DNA of 64,000 nucleotides from positions 23,055,395-23,119,394 of the forward strand of contig NC_135250.1 in NCBI RefSeq assembly GCF_964204865.1. Reading direction: 5' to 3'. The position numbers and the translations under genes are program-made. Positions 10,705 to 21,781 of the stretch are shown here, one piece after another. The notes beneath the pieces are model-generated. The model did no database searches, was not told where the DNA came from, and was given only the letters and a program-made list of their open reading frames with translations. The stretch is from Styela clava (taxonomy: Eukaryota > Chordata > Ascidiacea > Stolidobranchia > Styelidae). How positions within the stretch are numbered: the first letter of the stretch is position 1; the number at the start of each line of letters is the position of its first letter.

Positions 10705-12631
10705 TTTTTCGTATACTTTGACAATTATGGCTCTCATAATCCTATTGAATATACCTATCAATTTTCTGATTTACTCTGAAATTAAATTTGTTTGCAGAAT
10801 TATGGATACCAGTAAATTAATATTTTGTGTGGTAATATTTTGATCGAATAATTCCTTCAATAGATTTAGCGTAAGAACAAATTTACGGAATGTTTGAGGA
10901 TATAGCTTGAATAATTTATCTTCACTGATAGTCAATATCAATATTGATTGCTGGGGTAGTTAATCATTAGCTATTTTATTCGGAAGTGACAAGTAAAAAT
11001 TACTTTCATATTGGTAGTGTTGATATTTTATTGTTTTTTTATATCATTGCATTTATTATGGTCAACAATTTAATCTCTAATTCTTGAAAATGTATCATTT
11101 TTTCAATATTTTATTCAATTTTGTGATATATCAGATTACAGAGGATTACCGTATATTATTTTTTATGGTTGGTATGTTATGGGTTGTTATCATATCTTTC
11201 TCATTAACTCGCATTATTTGTTTACGATGGGGCCTATCTGATTTTAGTTCCATACAAGAATTCAAGTTTTTTATTCTTATGATCCAGTAGGGGTTATTTA
11301 TATTAAAAGCACATTCCTTTGAAATCACTGTATTTTTCAATTATTATCATTCCACTGCTTTTTTGATATAACTAGTTCGAAGATATGCATGCGTTAATTA
11401 TTATTCATGCTTTTTATTCTTTGAGTAACTGACCAAAAAAATTGTGTTTTTGTAAATGGAACATTCAGGTTAGTGGCAATAAAGCTTTTATTACATGGCC
11501 CCTACTGCACAAATTGAGTTCTGTCCATCCAGTATCAAATTTTTGCTAATCTGTTATTACAAATAAATGAAAATACAAAACTTTTAGGTTTGGAGGAGTA
11601 GTGTTTATTCAGACATGTCTCAGTAATGACGTTACTGCTGATCACTGTTGTCCAATGCATTATTAGCATTTTGTATTTTTGAGGTGAGGCTCATTCCATA
11701 CCATCATCTGTATAACGTCATAACAGACTTGTTGTAGCCTTCTAGGTTGAGAACAATTATTCAACTTTTGATATTTCTATTCTGAACATGATGATGATGT
11801 TGAGAAATTTTCATTTTTGTGAATATCCTTTCAACCAATGAGGTCTGAAATATTATCATTTTTTATTGATTCCAATTCTTGATTAACAGACAATAAGCTC
11901 TGTAATAAAGGAAATATGATTTTATTGAATATTCTCGAAAATTTTATTATTGTAGTATATTCATATTGACTAATTCACTGAACTTGATAAAATATACTGT
12001 GTTAGTGAAATTGTCATTGTTATTTCGTTATGTATAAAAGGTAATAGGAGGAAATATAAATTTTCATCTTGATGCTTTTAGTTAATATTCTGACAAATTC
12101 CTACTGGCATTATTCATGTAATTTTTCAGGGTTGTAATTTGCAATATTGATATCATAATTAGATCAGCTGAGAAAGAAATTAAATATTATCTCATGGTCG
12201 CGGAGTTCCTGCTTGTCTTCATAACATGCTTGATTCGTCACTCAACAATTTGCCAGAAGATTGTTGAAGATGATTTGATGCATATTTTTGATAAAGTTTT
12301 ACGCAGACAACACATGTCATTATTGTTTGACATAAAGTGGAATTGATATCAGGCTGTGAAGTTCGCTGTTCAATAAACTCATTTTGATATTTGCTTAAAA
12401 CAGCTGTATTTCAAATGTCCTCGAGTTGGGTTCAAAATAGATTAATGGCTTGAACTTAAATTTTTTCATACCTAGAACACCAGTAGATAATCGAATTGTG
12501 AGAAAGTTTAAAAAGTGGAGTAGTTTTTAATTTTGATGGTGTCATCGCACACAAAAACTAAATACTAAAAAGCCAGCAGAAATATTTAAAATAAATGAAA
12601 GTGATAGACTTTTAGCGAAAAATACAATCTT
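10705..12631. repeat. 3' flank of KLHL-1 (flank type A)
   Basis: This is the downstream unit shared with KLHL-4 (36074-38370), the relic at 30921-31630 and, in pieces, KLHL-6. Shared landmarks are 'tttagc(g/t)taagaac', 'gataacaa/atcatatcttt', 'ataaagc(t/c)tttatta' and 'gaagatgatttgatgc'. Possible polyadenylation signals AATAAA lie near 11478, 11910 and 12370, but none can be preferred. No second gene is seen. Confidence 0.65.
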
Positions 12632-12705
12632 TAAAATCGTTCAGAGTGGAGAGCGATAGCTTATTTCCCTTAACCTACGTTAATCAGTAATCAGTAATTT
12701 ATTTC

Positions 12706-13951
12706 TTCACCAAGCTGAAAGTACGAATTATACATACACAAATAAAGGAAATATAAAAGACCGCATTCCAGGGTGAAAGGAGACGCCGAAAACCAATTCT
12801 GGTTATCGAGCGGCGGCACCCTCGGGGAAGTCTAACAAAAACGTGATAAATATAATTAAATCGAACAAAATATATTACTTAATAAATAAATAAAGAAACG
12901 CAATCGATGCGTCAAGGCGACCCGGTAAAAACCAAGCAATCGCCGTTTAAAAATAAGAAAAACGACTCCATGCACCACAGTCTAGGTAACCATGGAAATT
13001 ATTAAGTGAACCAAACAGACTTGCAGTGTGGTCATGGCAGGTAAATAGTTCGGCTACGGTAAAGTGCAACACAAGTCGATTGTGTGCATATAAGTGTCCA
13101 GATTGAAATAAAACTGGATGTTAAGAGTACACAAGTTGTAAAAGTATAGAATACCGTACCAATGGCAATCAAGTATGCAAATAACAAAATATTGACACTT
13201 TGAGGCAGAAACAAGCTAGTAGTGTAAAAGCTAAAATGTTGACCTGGACTAACAAGTGTTTTGATGCTGGGGTCAAAGATTCACATACGGGAATTGTATA
13301 GACATGAGGAAAATATACATCGAAATATTCAGCAGTATTAATACAACACAATGAAGTGAGTATCATACCATAGAAGTAGACTAGGAAAATTTACAAAAAA
13401 AAAAATTAAGTTAATCAAAAGGATAAAAACAATTGACCTGGATCACTGTTACCGAAGCATTATAAATAGTAAAAACAAATACAACATTAGGCTTGACTGC
13501 CCATAATGAAAGTAATCAGAAGGATGCCAATTAAGTTTGGATCCCAGTTGAGGCATGTAAAATGGCATGGTAACAATAAGTGTACTTATGGGCATTGGAC
13601 TGTAGGCATGAATTTGTCATTGGCAGTTAACAGAATAGATATCAAGAAATTACACACTGAATAGGAGACCAAGATCATTGAGGAGCGGGCTCAATAGTAG
13701 GGCAAAAAGCCTGCAATATTTTTTTGTTATATAATTTTAGTAATATAATTTTTGGCTTTACCTCAACCCACAATGTGTTGGTGACAGAAATACTTGTCAA
13801 GTGGCTTGTGCCCATCAGTATGGAATACACAATTAAAATTATAAGCTAAAATACAATACTAATATTTACACGAGACATTGTTATGTTACAGGTGATTTGG
13901 ATCGAGACAAATGATGAGCTGGCAATGACGAAAAGATTTGCTGGGACAACA
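12706..13951 (-). other. LINE 3' untranslated region
   Basis: About 1.25 kb downstream of the ORF2 stop on the minus strand has no long open frame. It ends in a GC-rich stretch (about 12770-12830) and then AATAAA-like and repeated 'actgatt' words, as in the 3' ends of CR1/L2-type retrotransposons. Confidence 0.5.
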
Positions 13952-16900
13952 TCAACTGGATGTAGAGGCAGTGGAAAGGTAAAGGGAGCGCATGAATTTT
14001 TTGTATTTGAATTTGAAAGTGTCATAACTACAGTTACGTAAGTTTAAGGGAATATTATTCCAAGTTACCACACCTTTATATTTCAAGGAGTTTTGGGATT
14101 TGCTTAGAGAAAATCTGGGTACAAATAAATTAGACCTTGTCGAAGAGCGTGTGTTATGATCATGCACTTTACTGAGCGAAACAAAATAATCGTCGAAAGC
14201 AGCGGGCAAATGGTTGCTATGAAACTGATGCATGACCTTGGAAATCTCTAGTTGATAGATATCGGTTAATTTTAACACCCTGGTCTTATAGTATAGGGTG
14301 TTTAAGTTAGATCGAATGGGTGCTCTAGAGAGAATTCTAACTGCTCTATTTTGTAAAACTTCCAAACTGTGCAACGCTGATTGGGTGGCGGAGCCCCATG
14401 CAGTTATAGCATACTGTATATGAGACTGGAAAAGTGCGAAGTATATGGTTCGGAGAGTTGAGTCCTGGACGTAATGTCTGAGCTTACCCAGGATTCCAAC
14501 TGCTCTTGACAGTCTCTTATGCAGTTCAGTAGTATGAGTGTTCCAATTTAGTTTGTCGTCAATAAGTAGCCCAAGATATTTGAAAGAGTGGACAATTTCG
14601 AGTGTGACACCCCTGATTTTAATTGAAAAGTTTTCATGTCTGGTTCGAGTTTTAGGACCAAACAACATAACTTTAGATTTTTTAACATTCACAGTAAGTT
14701 TATTGCATACCATCCAATTATACACTTTGTTAATTTCAGTGTTCACCTCGGCTTGCAGTGAGATTAGATTCTTTGCACTGTCGAGCAGACAGGCATCATC
14801 GGCGAAGAGTTTGCTCAAGAAATTTGAACAATTTGAAAGATCGTTTATGAAGATTAAAAAATTCAAAGGTCCTAATACGCTACCTTGTGGAATTCCGTAA
14901 TGGATGGGTAATAACGAAGACCTGTGAGAATCTAACTCCACATATTGATAACGTCCGGACAGGTAATCATTTAATAACTTGCCTGCGACACCTCGAAAGC
15001 CAAAATATCTAAGTTTTTGAGAGAGAATAGCATGGTCGACAGTATCAAAAGCTTTTTTCAGATCTAAGAAAGTACAACAGACGAATTCCCCTTTGTCAAG
15101 TTTATCATAAATATATGAAGTTAAGTCCAAGATAGCGTGGCTGGTCGAGTGATTGCTTTGGAATCCAAATTGACATTTATTGATCAAGTTAAATTTTTTA
15201 CAAAAATTCAGCATTCGACTATGAATTAATTTTTCTAAAATGATGCCTAGGGAGGGTAAAATGGAAATTGGTCGGTAATTTGACGGGTCATTTCTTTTGC
15301 CATTTTTAAATATTGGTTTCACTCTGGCAATCTTTAACGATGAAGGAAAAATACCTAATTTAAAAGATGAGTTGAAAAAATGACACAGAGTTGGCGATAT
15401 GATATCAGCGACTTGTTTTAGAAAGTAAGTTGGAATACCATCTGGGCCAACTGCTTTTCCATTTTTCAGGTTCAATATGGTTTGAAGAATCTCTGTATGT
15501 GTCGTTGGCTCCAGGAAAAAGGTGTTTTGCAGCGGAACACCCAAAAAATCGGTAGAAGGGTTAGAGCTACCAGGGATGTTATTCGCAAGTTTCTTTCCTA
15601 CCGTTGAGAAGAATTCATTAAATTCACTGGCCATCATGATGGGGTCTGTCACTGTGGTACCATTTTCGAGTTTCAATTCTGAGATGGATGTATCATCTCT
15701 GGACTTAGTCTTAATGATCTCGTTAATAGTTTTCCAAGTTTGTTTGATATCTCCCCGGTTATTCTCGAGGGCATAGCGATAATGCAGTTGTTTCGATTTT
15801 CTCTGCAAGTGCATTAAGATATTTTTATATTTTTTGAAGTGGAGACGCTGAAGTGTATTACCTTTCAAAAAATTTTTTTTGAACATATTATTTTTGTGAA
15901 TGATGGACTTGCGAATTCCCTTAGTGATCCACGGTTTGGAGTATAATTTATTTTCTCTTCGTGATAGGGGTCTTAATGGAGCGTGTTTGTTTATTAACCA
16001 TTTCATTTGACCCAGGAAATCATCAAAAGAGCTATTGAAATTTTCTCTAGTAAGAGTAACACTCATGTAATTATTACACATTAATTCAATTTCAGATCTA
16101 AAAGAGTCGTTACAAAATTTAGTCATATCTCGCTTCATTCGGATCTTTGTTTTTGTGCCAATATTCATACCCGAAATTGTACACATTACTGGAAAGTGGT
16201 CGGTGAGATCGCTAAGTAAAATAAAGGATGAAGAACAATGGTTTATGGCGTTTGTATAAATATGATCGATGAGGGTTTGGGAGGATGGCGTGACTCGAGT
16301 AGGTTCTGTGATCAAAGGAAATACGAAATAGGACGTCAGCATATCTAAATAGTTGGTGGTGGATTTATCATGGGTGTTAAGTAGGTTGATATTAAAGTCA
16401 CCCAGAATCACAAATTTCCTTTTCGCCATTGCCAGCCCACCAAGAACACGAGCCATTGCTCCTGTGAATGATGGGATGTTACTTTTCGGATGTTTATAAA
16501 CTACACCAATTACTAGGCTCTGGTTGTTTGAGTTTTGTTTGACCTCAATCCACAAGTCTTCGCAGTTTGGAAATGCTAAGTTAAAATCTTGGATGATTTG
16601 GTAATCTAAATTTTTTCTGAGGTAAAATCCCACGCCTCCAGCTTGGGTTGGGGTGGGAACATGAATAAACGCGTACCCCGGGATATCGATATTTACAAAC
16701 GTGGCTCCATGAATGATTCTGGTCTCACTCAGGGCAATTATATGAGGGAGAACATGAAAATGAGATATTAATTCGATAAGGTTGTCAGCATATCTTGGCA
16801 GTGACCTGATGTTGAAATGCACTAAAATGAGATCAGAGGGTGGAAAGCTGGATGAGACCTCGTTGATCTCATTAATTTGGAGGTGCCGACATGGTGGTAA

Positions 16901-16978
16901 ACTAACATGGGTATGAAGAATGGTAGATTCCCAGTTTACATGGGAAGGATGAGAGGTTAAATCATATACAGGGCACAT
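13952..16978 (-). CDS. LINE ORF2: endonuclease-reverse transcriptase, intact, up to 1008 aa
   Basis: An APE-type endonuclease lies at about residues 50-270, with HFNIRSL (54-60), SETR (84-87), GDFN (193-196) and the SDLTDHFPV motif (256-264). Reverse transcriptase spans about 500-800, with FLDLKKAFDTVDH (637-649), GIPQGSVLGPL (695-705) and the catalytic FADDA (725-729). The C-terminal part has HNTRS and YKG-WN-IP motifs seen in the CR1/L2/Daphne-like group. It nicks target DNA and copies the element's RNA into it. The frame has no stop, and the catalytic residues I can see are present, so it could encode an active enzyme. The start is uncertain; translation may begin at any early ATG or depend on ORF1. 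Confidence 0.92.
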   Translation of the reverse strand: MCPVYDLTSHPSHVNWESTILHTHVSLPPCRHLQINEINEVSSSFPPSDLILVHFNIRSLPRYADNLIELISHFHVLPHIIALSETRIIHGATFVNIDIPGYAFIHVPTPTQAGGVGFYLRKNLDYQIIQDFNLAFPNCEDLWIEVKQNSNNQSLVIGVVYKHPKSNIPSFTGAMARVLGGLAMAKRKFVILGDFNINLLNTHDKSTTNYLDMLTSYFVFPLITEPTRVTPSSQTLIDHIYTNAINHCSSSFILLSDLTDHFPVMCTISGMNIGTKTKIRMKRDMTKFCNDSFRSEIELMCNNYMSVTLTRENFNSSFDDFLGQMKWLINKHAPLRPLSRRENKLYSKPWITKGIRKSIIHKNNMFKKNFLKGNTLQRLHFKKYKNILMHLQRKSKQLHYRYALENNRGDIKQTWKTINEIIKTKSRDDTSISELKLENGTTVTDPIMMASEFNEFFSTVGKKLANNIPGSSNPSTDFLGVPLQNTFFLEPTTHTEILQTILNLKNGKAVGPDGIPTYFLKQVADIISPTLCHFFNSSFKLGIFPSSLKIARVKPIFKNGKRNDPSNYRPISILPSLGIILEKLIHSRMLNFCKKFNLINKCQFGFQSNHSTSHAILDLTSYIYDKLDKGEFVCCTFLDLKKAFDTVDHAILSQKLRYFGFRGVAGKLLNDYLSGRYQYVELDSHRSSLLPIHYGIPQGSVLGPLNFLIFINDLSNCSNFLSKLFADDACLLDSAKNLISLQAEVNTEINKVYNWMVCNKLTVNVKKSKVMLFGPKTRTRHENFSIKIRGVTLEIVHSFKYLGLLIDDKLNWNTHTTELHKRLSRAVGILGKLRHYVQDSTLRTIYFALFQSHIQYAITAWGSATQSALHSLEVLQNRAVRILSRAPIRSNLNTLYYKTRVLKLTDIYQLEISKVMHQFHSNHLPAAFDDYFVSLSKVHDHNTRSSTRSNLFVPRFSLSKSQNSLKYKGVVTWNNIPLNLRNCSYDTFKFKYKKFMRSLYLSTASTSS

Positions 16979-17191
16979 AGATTTGAAGGAGATTTAGGAT
17001 AATAAGTGTGCTTTCTATCAAATGAGATTGAGTTGTAATGATCAAATGAGAAAAATTTGTCGCAAACAGTAACACGAATAATAAAATGACAAGCGGATGT
17101 GGGTATTTCTCTACAAATCTGGCCTAAGTTGTTTAAATTTTCCATAGTAGGAATAAAAGATATAGGACAATAGTTCAAATAGAAAAGACAC

Positions 17192-18184
17192 TTATCTGAT
17201 TTTTCGCAGATCATCTTCATCAGATATTGAAATGGTATTGGTATCTTTATTTTTTTTCACTAATACTCTCCCGTTCGATGTCCAGAGGAAAGCATAGCCA
17301 CATCGTTTTTTGAGAATTTTAGCTTGGTAAAAGAGATTTTTATTTTTTTCAGTCAAATTCTCCACAATGAAGGCCTTGGACAAGTTAGTTAAGGATGATC
17401 TGTGTGAGGGGCTTCTGATTAAATGGCGATTCTTGAGGATTTTATTCCGTATCTTCCTGTTGGTAAATTTGGCTACGATAGGTTTGTGAATGTTCGAGTT
17501 GTGGGTTGGGCTGCGATGAGTGATTGAGATGTCAGATGGTTTAATATCAACATTGATCAATTTACCAACCTCAATTACAAGTTTATCTGTGTCTTCGTTC
17601 ACTGATGGTGCAAGGCCATGAAACTCTAAGTTGTCGAGTCTTGACCTCCTTTCCTGTTCTTCCAGTTTTTCAGCAGTATAATCCAGGTCTTCCTCCAGGT
17701 CATAAACTAGTTCCTCAAGTTCACGTATTTTTTTACCATAGATGGTTAATTTTTCATCCATCGATTTTTGTTTTGAGGACAGCTTATCGAACATGTCCGA
17801 TTGAAAACTCTGGGTTTCCTTAATTGAGGCGATGTCTTGTTTTACCTCCTTTAAAGACTGCATTTGGTCTTCTATGCATTCTTTAAGCCCAGGGCTCAGT
17901 GATGCATAATCCGAGCTGGTGTTCGCTGGGTTAAAATGATCTTCAAGACACTTGGTGATAAGAGTTGGAAGTAGCATTTCAATGTGTCTTTGAATTGTTT
18001 CCTGTAGGTTTTGTTGAAGGTTGTAAGGTCCCTCTTTTTGATGTATGATGGGACCTATTGGAGAGAGGCCAGGATCAGGAAGGCTTCTGCTCAGACGCGG
18101 CTTTGGGATAGGCTTTATGGTGTCGTAGAAGGAAGCCTTGTTTGTTTCGGTGTTCGACATATCACTGGTACGAAGATGTTGCAT
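17192..18184 (-). CDS. LINE ORF1: coiled-coil RNA-binding-like protein, 330 aa
   Basis: It lies 213 nt upstream of ORF2 on the same strand, the usual ORF1 position. A basic, proline-rich N-terminus (PKPRLSRSLPDPG) is followed by a heptad-like coiled coil at about residues 110-185 (KEVKQDIASIKE, ELEELVYDLEEDLDYTAEKLEEQERR). A C-terminal part (about 190-320) has RLDNLEFHGL, ITHRSP, KPIVAKFTNRKIRNKIL and a lysine-rich segment, resembling ORF1 proteins of L1/CR1-like elements, which trimerise and bind element RNA. No zinc knuckle is seen. Family placement is by motif resemblance only. Confidence 0.8.
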   Translation of the reverse strand: MQHLRTSDMSNTETNKASFYDTIKPIPKPRLSRSLPDPGLSPIGPIIHQKEGPYNLQQNLQETIQRHIEMLLPTLITKCLEDHFNPANTSSDYASLSPGLKECIEDQMQSLKEVKQDIASIKETQSFQSDMFDKLSSKQKSMDEKLTIYGKKIRELEELVYDLEEDLDYTAEKLEEQERRSRLDNLEFHGLAPSVNEDTDKLVIEVGKLINVDIKPSDISITHRSPTHNSNIHKPIVAKFTNRKIRNKILKNRHLIRSPSHRSSLTNLSKAFIVENLTEKNKNLFYQAKILKKRCGYAFLWTSNGRVLVKKNKDTNTISISDEDDLRKIR

Positions 18185-18832
18185 TGGCAGTGATGATAGT
18201 TATGTTAGTTAGACTATAGGCTATTTTTAAGTAGATTTTAAACCTTAATTATACAGCGAATTATACAGCGTTCGCTATTATTTTCAATGACCAGGCCGTT
18301 TTATCTTTTCCTCTTTATTATGTACATTATATAGATGTAATTGTTTGTTTGTATTCCTCATTAGACTCTATCAATTTTTCGTAAGTGTCTCCTAAATTGC
18401 ATTTGCTGTAAATATTTCCGATTTACTGTTTGCCTTATATTGCTTTTAGTTGCATATTCCGCCAAACTTTCCCTTCCTATATTTTTTCTGTGCTTTTATC
18501 TTACTTTCCTCGCGTTTTTATTAGTTATTAGTAATTATTCCGTGAAAGTTACATTTTCTGTTTTACTGTGTCATAATCGCATACATTTCGAATGTCGCTG
18601 TAATTGTATCAGTTGTGACTTATTCCTAGGATTTATTCATTTTATCCCTCATTTAATTATGTTTATTCTAACCTGTAGCGCTGTAGGTGTGGCTGCTTGA
18701 AGACCTTCTCAGGTCCCTCGCGACTCCGGTCACGCAAAAACATGATTAGTACTGTAATTTATTCATTGTGTCACTTTATGTTTGAACGTGTTTTTTTTGT
18801 GATGACAAAATAAACGATTGATTGATTGATTG
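18185..18832 (+). repeat. LINE-like 3' end in plus orientation
   Basis: Directly upstream of ORF1 the plus strand carries a hairpin ('gaccttctcaggtc'), then AATAAA ('caaaataaacg') and a tail of (gatt)n at 18810-18832. These are hallmarks of a LINE 3' terminus, opposite in orientation to the adjoining ORFs. Confidence 0.6.
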
Positions 18833-18836
18833 ATCA

Positions 18837-19256
18837 ACCACTGGAAATTTCAAGGCAATTCATCCAGTAGGTAATGAGGAAAGATATTTTTTCACAACAA
18901 CATAATAACAAAAAGATTCCTATGTACACTTCATGTCCAATTGGAATCTAGAAGATCGGGATATTATATTTTAATTAATATTTTTAGTGATCTGTCATTG
19001 TCGAGCAATCGTGATCACACTAGATGGTATCCAAGAGTATCCAAGTACTCAATCCAACACCAGATAGTTAGGGTATTCCCCGTTTCACGGACAACAGGCA
19101 GGAAGGTGCTGTCGCTGTGTTGTGGGAAATACAATAGGTGCATTTTGTTTCTGCATTCTGGATATACCAGTACCGGTATAAGTTTATTTTTATTCATCCA
19201 TGAACTAGGTATATGTGTGAATGCAATATTTAAGAGACTTTATGTCATTTATTTTT
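18837..19256. repeat. Resumed type A flank
   Basis: Matches 38371-38730 and 39776-39826 closely (for example 'aacaccagatagttagggta' at 19049 and 38583). It continues the unit cut by the LINE. No gene is seen. Confidence 0.65.
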
Positions 19257-19811
19257 GGGGTCTTACTACTTACTGAATACAGCGCGAAAGAGCGCAAAAC
19301 AGAGGGAAACAGCGCATAACAGGAGACGCAGTTAATACCACCTCATGAAGGCTCCTGCCACGAAAGAACCACGGCGCCTCTCGCCATGGTTTTATGGCGC
19401 TATTTCCGGTATATTTACAAAGATATGTGCCGGATTCTAGATCATCATGCGAAATTTCATCTACTTTTTTTTTCATCAACCCTAAAGTCGGCGGTGTGGC
19501 GCCATATGATTAAGCCGTCTTATCGGTTTTCCTCTCCCCCGGGATAAATATGTAAATCCTATCCTAAATTGCATTACCCAAAATGTGTCACTAGCAGGGG
19601 CAGACCTGCCATTACAACCTACATGCCTTGGTTTGTGTTTTTAATTTGCTGCCGTGGTACCCCAACTCAAAAAAGAAAAAAAAAATATGTGCCCCAACTC
19701 ATTGAAAATTTTTTTCTGCTTTGCGCTGTTTCCCTCTGTTTTGCGGCTGTTTTCCTCTGTTACGCGCTATTTCCCCATTTTTCGCGCTGTATTCAGTAAG
19801 TAGTAAAACCG
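19257..19811. mobile_element. 555 bp MITE with 9 bp target duplication
   Basis: Inverted termini 'ggggtcttactacttactga' and 'cagtaagtagtaaaaccg' enclose subterminal 'gcgctgttt' words in opposite orientations. A 9 bp direct repeat 'tttattttt' flanks it (19248-19256 and 19812-19820). The same insertion at the equivalent site is found at 39827-43411, so it predates the segmental duplication. Confidence 0.75.
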
Positions 19812-19956
19812 TTTATTTTTGGAATGTCAATGGGCTGTTGATTTCTGGCAATGGGGTTGCATAGAATATAATTGAAATACTATGTTAGCAAATGAATCAC
19901 AATAGTATGCGAAAAATCAACAATTTGGGAATATCAAAATTCAGTAATATCGAATT

Positions 19957-20750
19957 GGAAATGATCAAGCTTTTAATTTATTATTTTTTGACATTTTCCA
20001 TTTTTTATTATCATTCAATTTTGTGACATGCCCTAATGATGGTGTTTCAATTTCTATTGATGAATATGGTTTCATAACTTGAAATCCTTTCATTCACACT
20101 GCCCTAATTGTTTTTGAAAAATTCTAGTTGATGTTAGTTCAATACAAAAATTCTTACAACAAGATTTTCAGCATTTGATAAGAAACGGCTTTATTGTATT
20201 TAATAATCATTTCCTCTAGTGAAAATTACTGTATTTTTTTAATTTTATAATCACTGCTTTCTCAATATAATCAATTCCCTAATATGCATTTTTAAATGGG
20301 ATAATTGTTATCTATGCTTTTTATTCATGAAATGACTGTTCAATAGAGTTGTTGTTATGAATTATAATATTCAGGCTAGTGACCTTACCAAGGGGCCATT
20401 CCAAACAAATGTTGAATTTCATCAATTTTATAAAGCGCAATGAAAGTACCGTAATTGTTTTGTATTTTTTTATATCAAAAGACACTTGAATTTTATTGGA
20501 CTGCATTCATTTCATGGAAAAAGTTGAAATTTCACCCAGGTTTTTGATGGTTTACACAAAAGGGCCTGAAATGTAGAAATTTTGATATGATTGACATTTT
20601 TTGTGATGACTCGTAACACAAAGTGTTTGCTTGTCTGGTACAGTTATTTCATTTCAAATATATGCACTGGACTTAAAAGTTAATAAAGATTAGGTGTTTG
20701 CAGTGCTGTAGGACATGTCTTTGCCTATTTAATGATTTATTGTTAGAATT
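19957..20750. repeat. Type B flank without its gene
   Basis: Nearly the same as 57628-58400 and 61682-62450. It normally lies downstream of a KLHL gene (compare 23880-24300 after KLHL-2), but no coding region precedes it here, so it marks a rearranged or lost unit. No gene is seen. Confidence 0.6.
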
Positions 20751-20754
20751 TTGA

Positions 20755-21110
20755 TAGATGATAGAGGCCGCTGTTCCGAAGCGGAAGACTTTAAAGTGGA
20801 AAAATGTCCCATAGTGTCACATACAATGTGCACATTATCGTCATGGATCTACAGTGTTACATTGAGTTACTTGAGTGAGACATTGACGGGTCCTTCAGTC
20901 ACTGCTCAGAAAATATTGCTGTTCCAGCTCGACAATTTACTTTTGTGCAGTTTCGTTCAAACCAAATAAAACAACTGATTGAACAGTGATGCAAAACATA
21001 TTGCTGGAGATGTAAAAATATTGGATCTCTCAGCGTGAAAATTTTCTGGAATCATCCTGTAGAGTCACTTGGATTTACTCTTACCAGTATATTCTTTATC
21101 TTCAAATTCA
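20755..21110 (+). pseudogene. Tc1/mariner-like transposase relic
   Basis: The segment 'cagctcgacaat' encodes QLDN, which corresponds to the conserved QxDN...H motif around the second catalytic aspartate of Tc1-like transposases. About 100 nt on, another frame reads VKILDLSAW, matching the xxLxWPAxSPDLNP region. The frame is broken by stops and shifts, and only this C-terminal part is recognisable. Better-preserved copies lie at 58430-58740 and 62483-62790. The assignment rests on motif resemblance. Confidence 0.5.
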
Positions 21111-21781
21111 TACATACCGGTACTTCACTATACAGTACTATTTGGAGGTTTTTCACCATGCTGTGATTTGTTGAAATTGTCTTTGCAAGGTATCCTATAT
21201 CAGTTGAATAGATAATTTGTTGAGCTAGGCATTATAGATTATAGAAGTTCATGGTTAATTTGATTGAGATGGCCTGGGGTTTATACCTGTGTAATATTTT
21301 GATACCTAACTATTTATGTTTTATATTATTTTATTCATAATTTCCATGCAGTAGCACTTCTAGTGGGATAGTTATGAACAACTGAAATGTGTCACTACTT
21401 TCACATTAGCAAAATAGAGTATTAAAATATTGGCATAAATTAAAAACTTTTATGGTCATTTATAAATGTTCCCTTACTGTTAACTTCTATCTTATTAACC
21501 TGATTAACATAATACCCTTATTTGATACATATCAAGCAGACAATATTTGACTTCATTCTTATCAGAAGTGCGATTGTGTACTTATTTGATCCAGCATTGT
21601 CTTTCGTTATAATTTCATTTTTTTTTATTGTAATCATTGTTTTATGAACCAAGGTTTATTTGTGATGAACTGTAAAGTCTAACTCTTTTATTTATAATTT
21701 TTCTATTGTACAAGGTATTATTATTAATAGTGGTATAATCATAAGCAGTTCTTTATAAAATCAAAGAAAGTCATCTCAGAA
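21111..21781 (+). other. Upstream region of KLHL-2
   Basis: The last ~270 bp resemble the other KLHL 5' flanks ('gcagacaatatttgacttca', 'gatgaactgtaaagtc'). The part from about 21190 to 21510 is not present upstream of KLHL-7 and was not recognised. No gene is seen. Confidence 0.5.
21714..21781 (+). promoter_or_regulatory. Conserved leader block before KLHL-2 ATG
   Basis: Same block as before copies 1, 7 and 8, preceded by 'tttctattgtacaag', a pyrimidine tract that could serve as a 3' splice site. Role inferred only. Confidence 0.4.

Larger units (their letters stand above)
12632..18836 (-). mobile_element. LINE insertion, CR1/L2-like, ~6.2 kb
   Basis: The boundaries come from comparison with the paralogous locus: 'aatctttaa' at 12623 and 'accactggaaatttc' at 18837 are nearly contiguous around 38370. 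The minus strand carries ORF1 (17192-18184) and ORF2 (13952-16978). Below ORF2 lies a ~1.25 kb 3' region ending in a GC-rich segment and an (actgatt)n-like tail near 12673-12705. At the other extremity, 18185-18832 reads on the plus strand like a LINE 3' end. The insertion is therefore either two elements with opposing tails or one element with a 5' inversion. Confidence 0.75.

Noticed and set aside
18440-18700. Hydrophobic plus-strand frame upstream of LINE ORF1 that could be a membrane peptide
   Set aside because: It lies in a LINE 3'-end-like sequence rich in T, which gives hydrophobic codons by composition.
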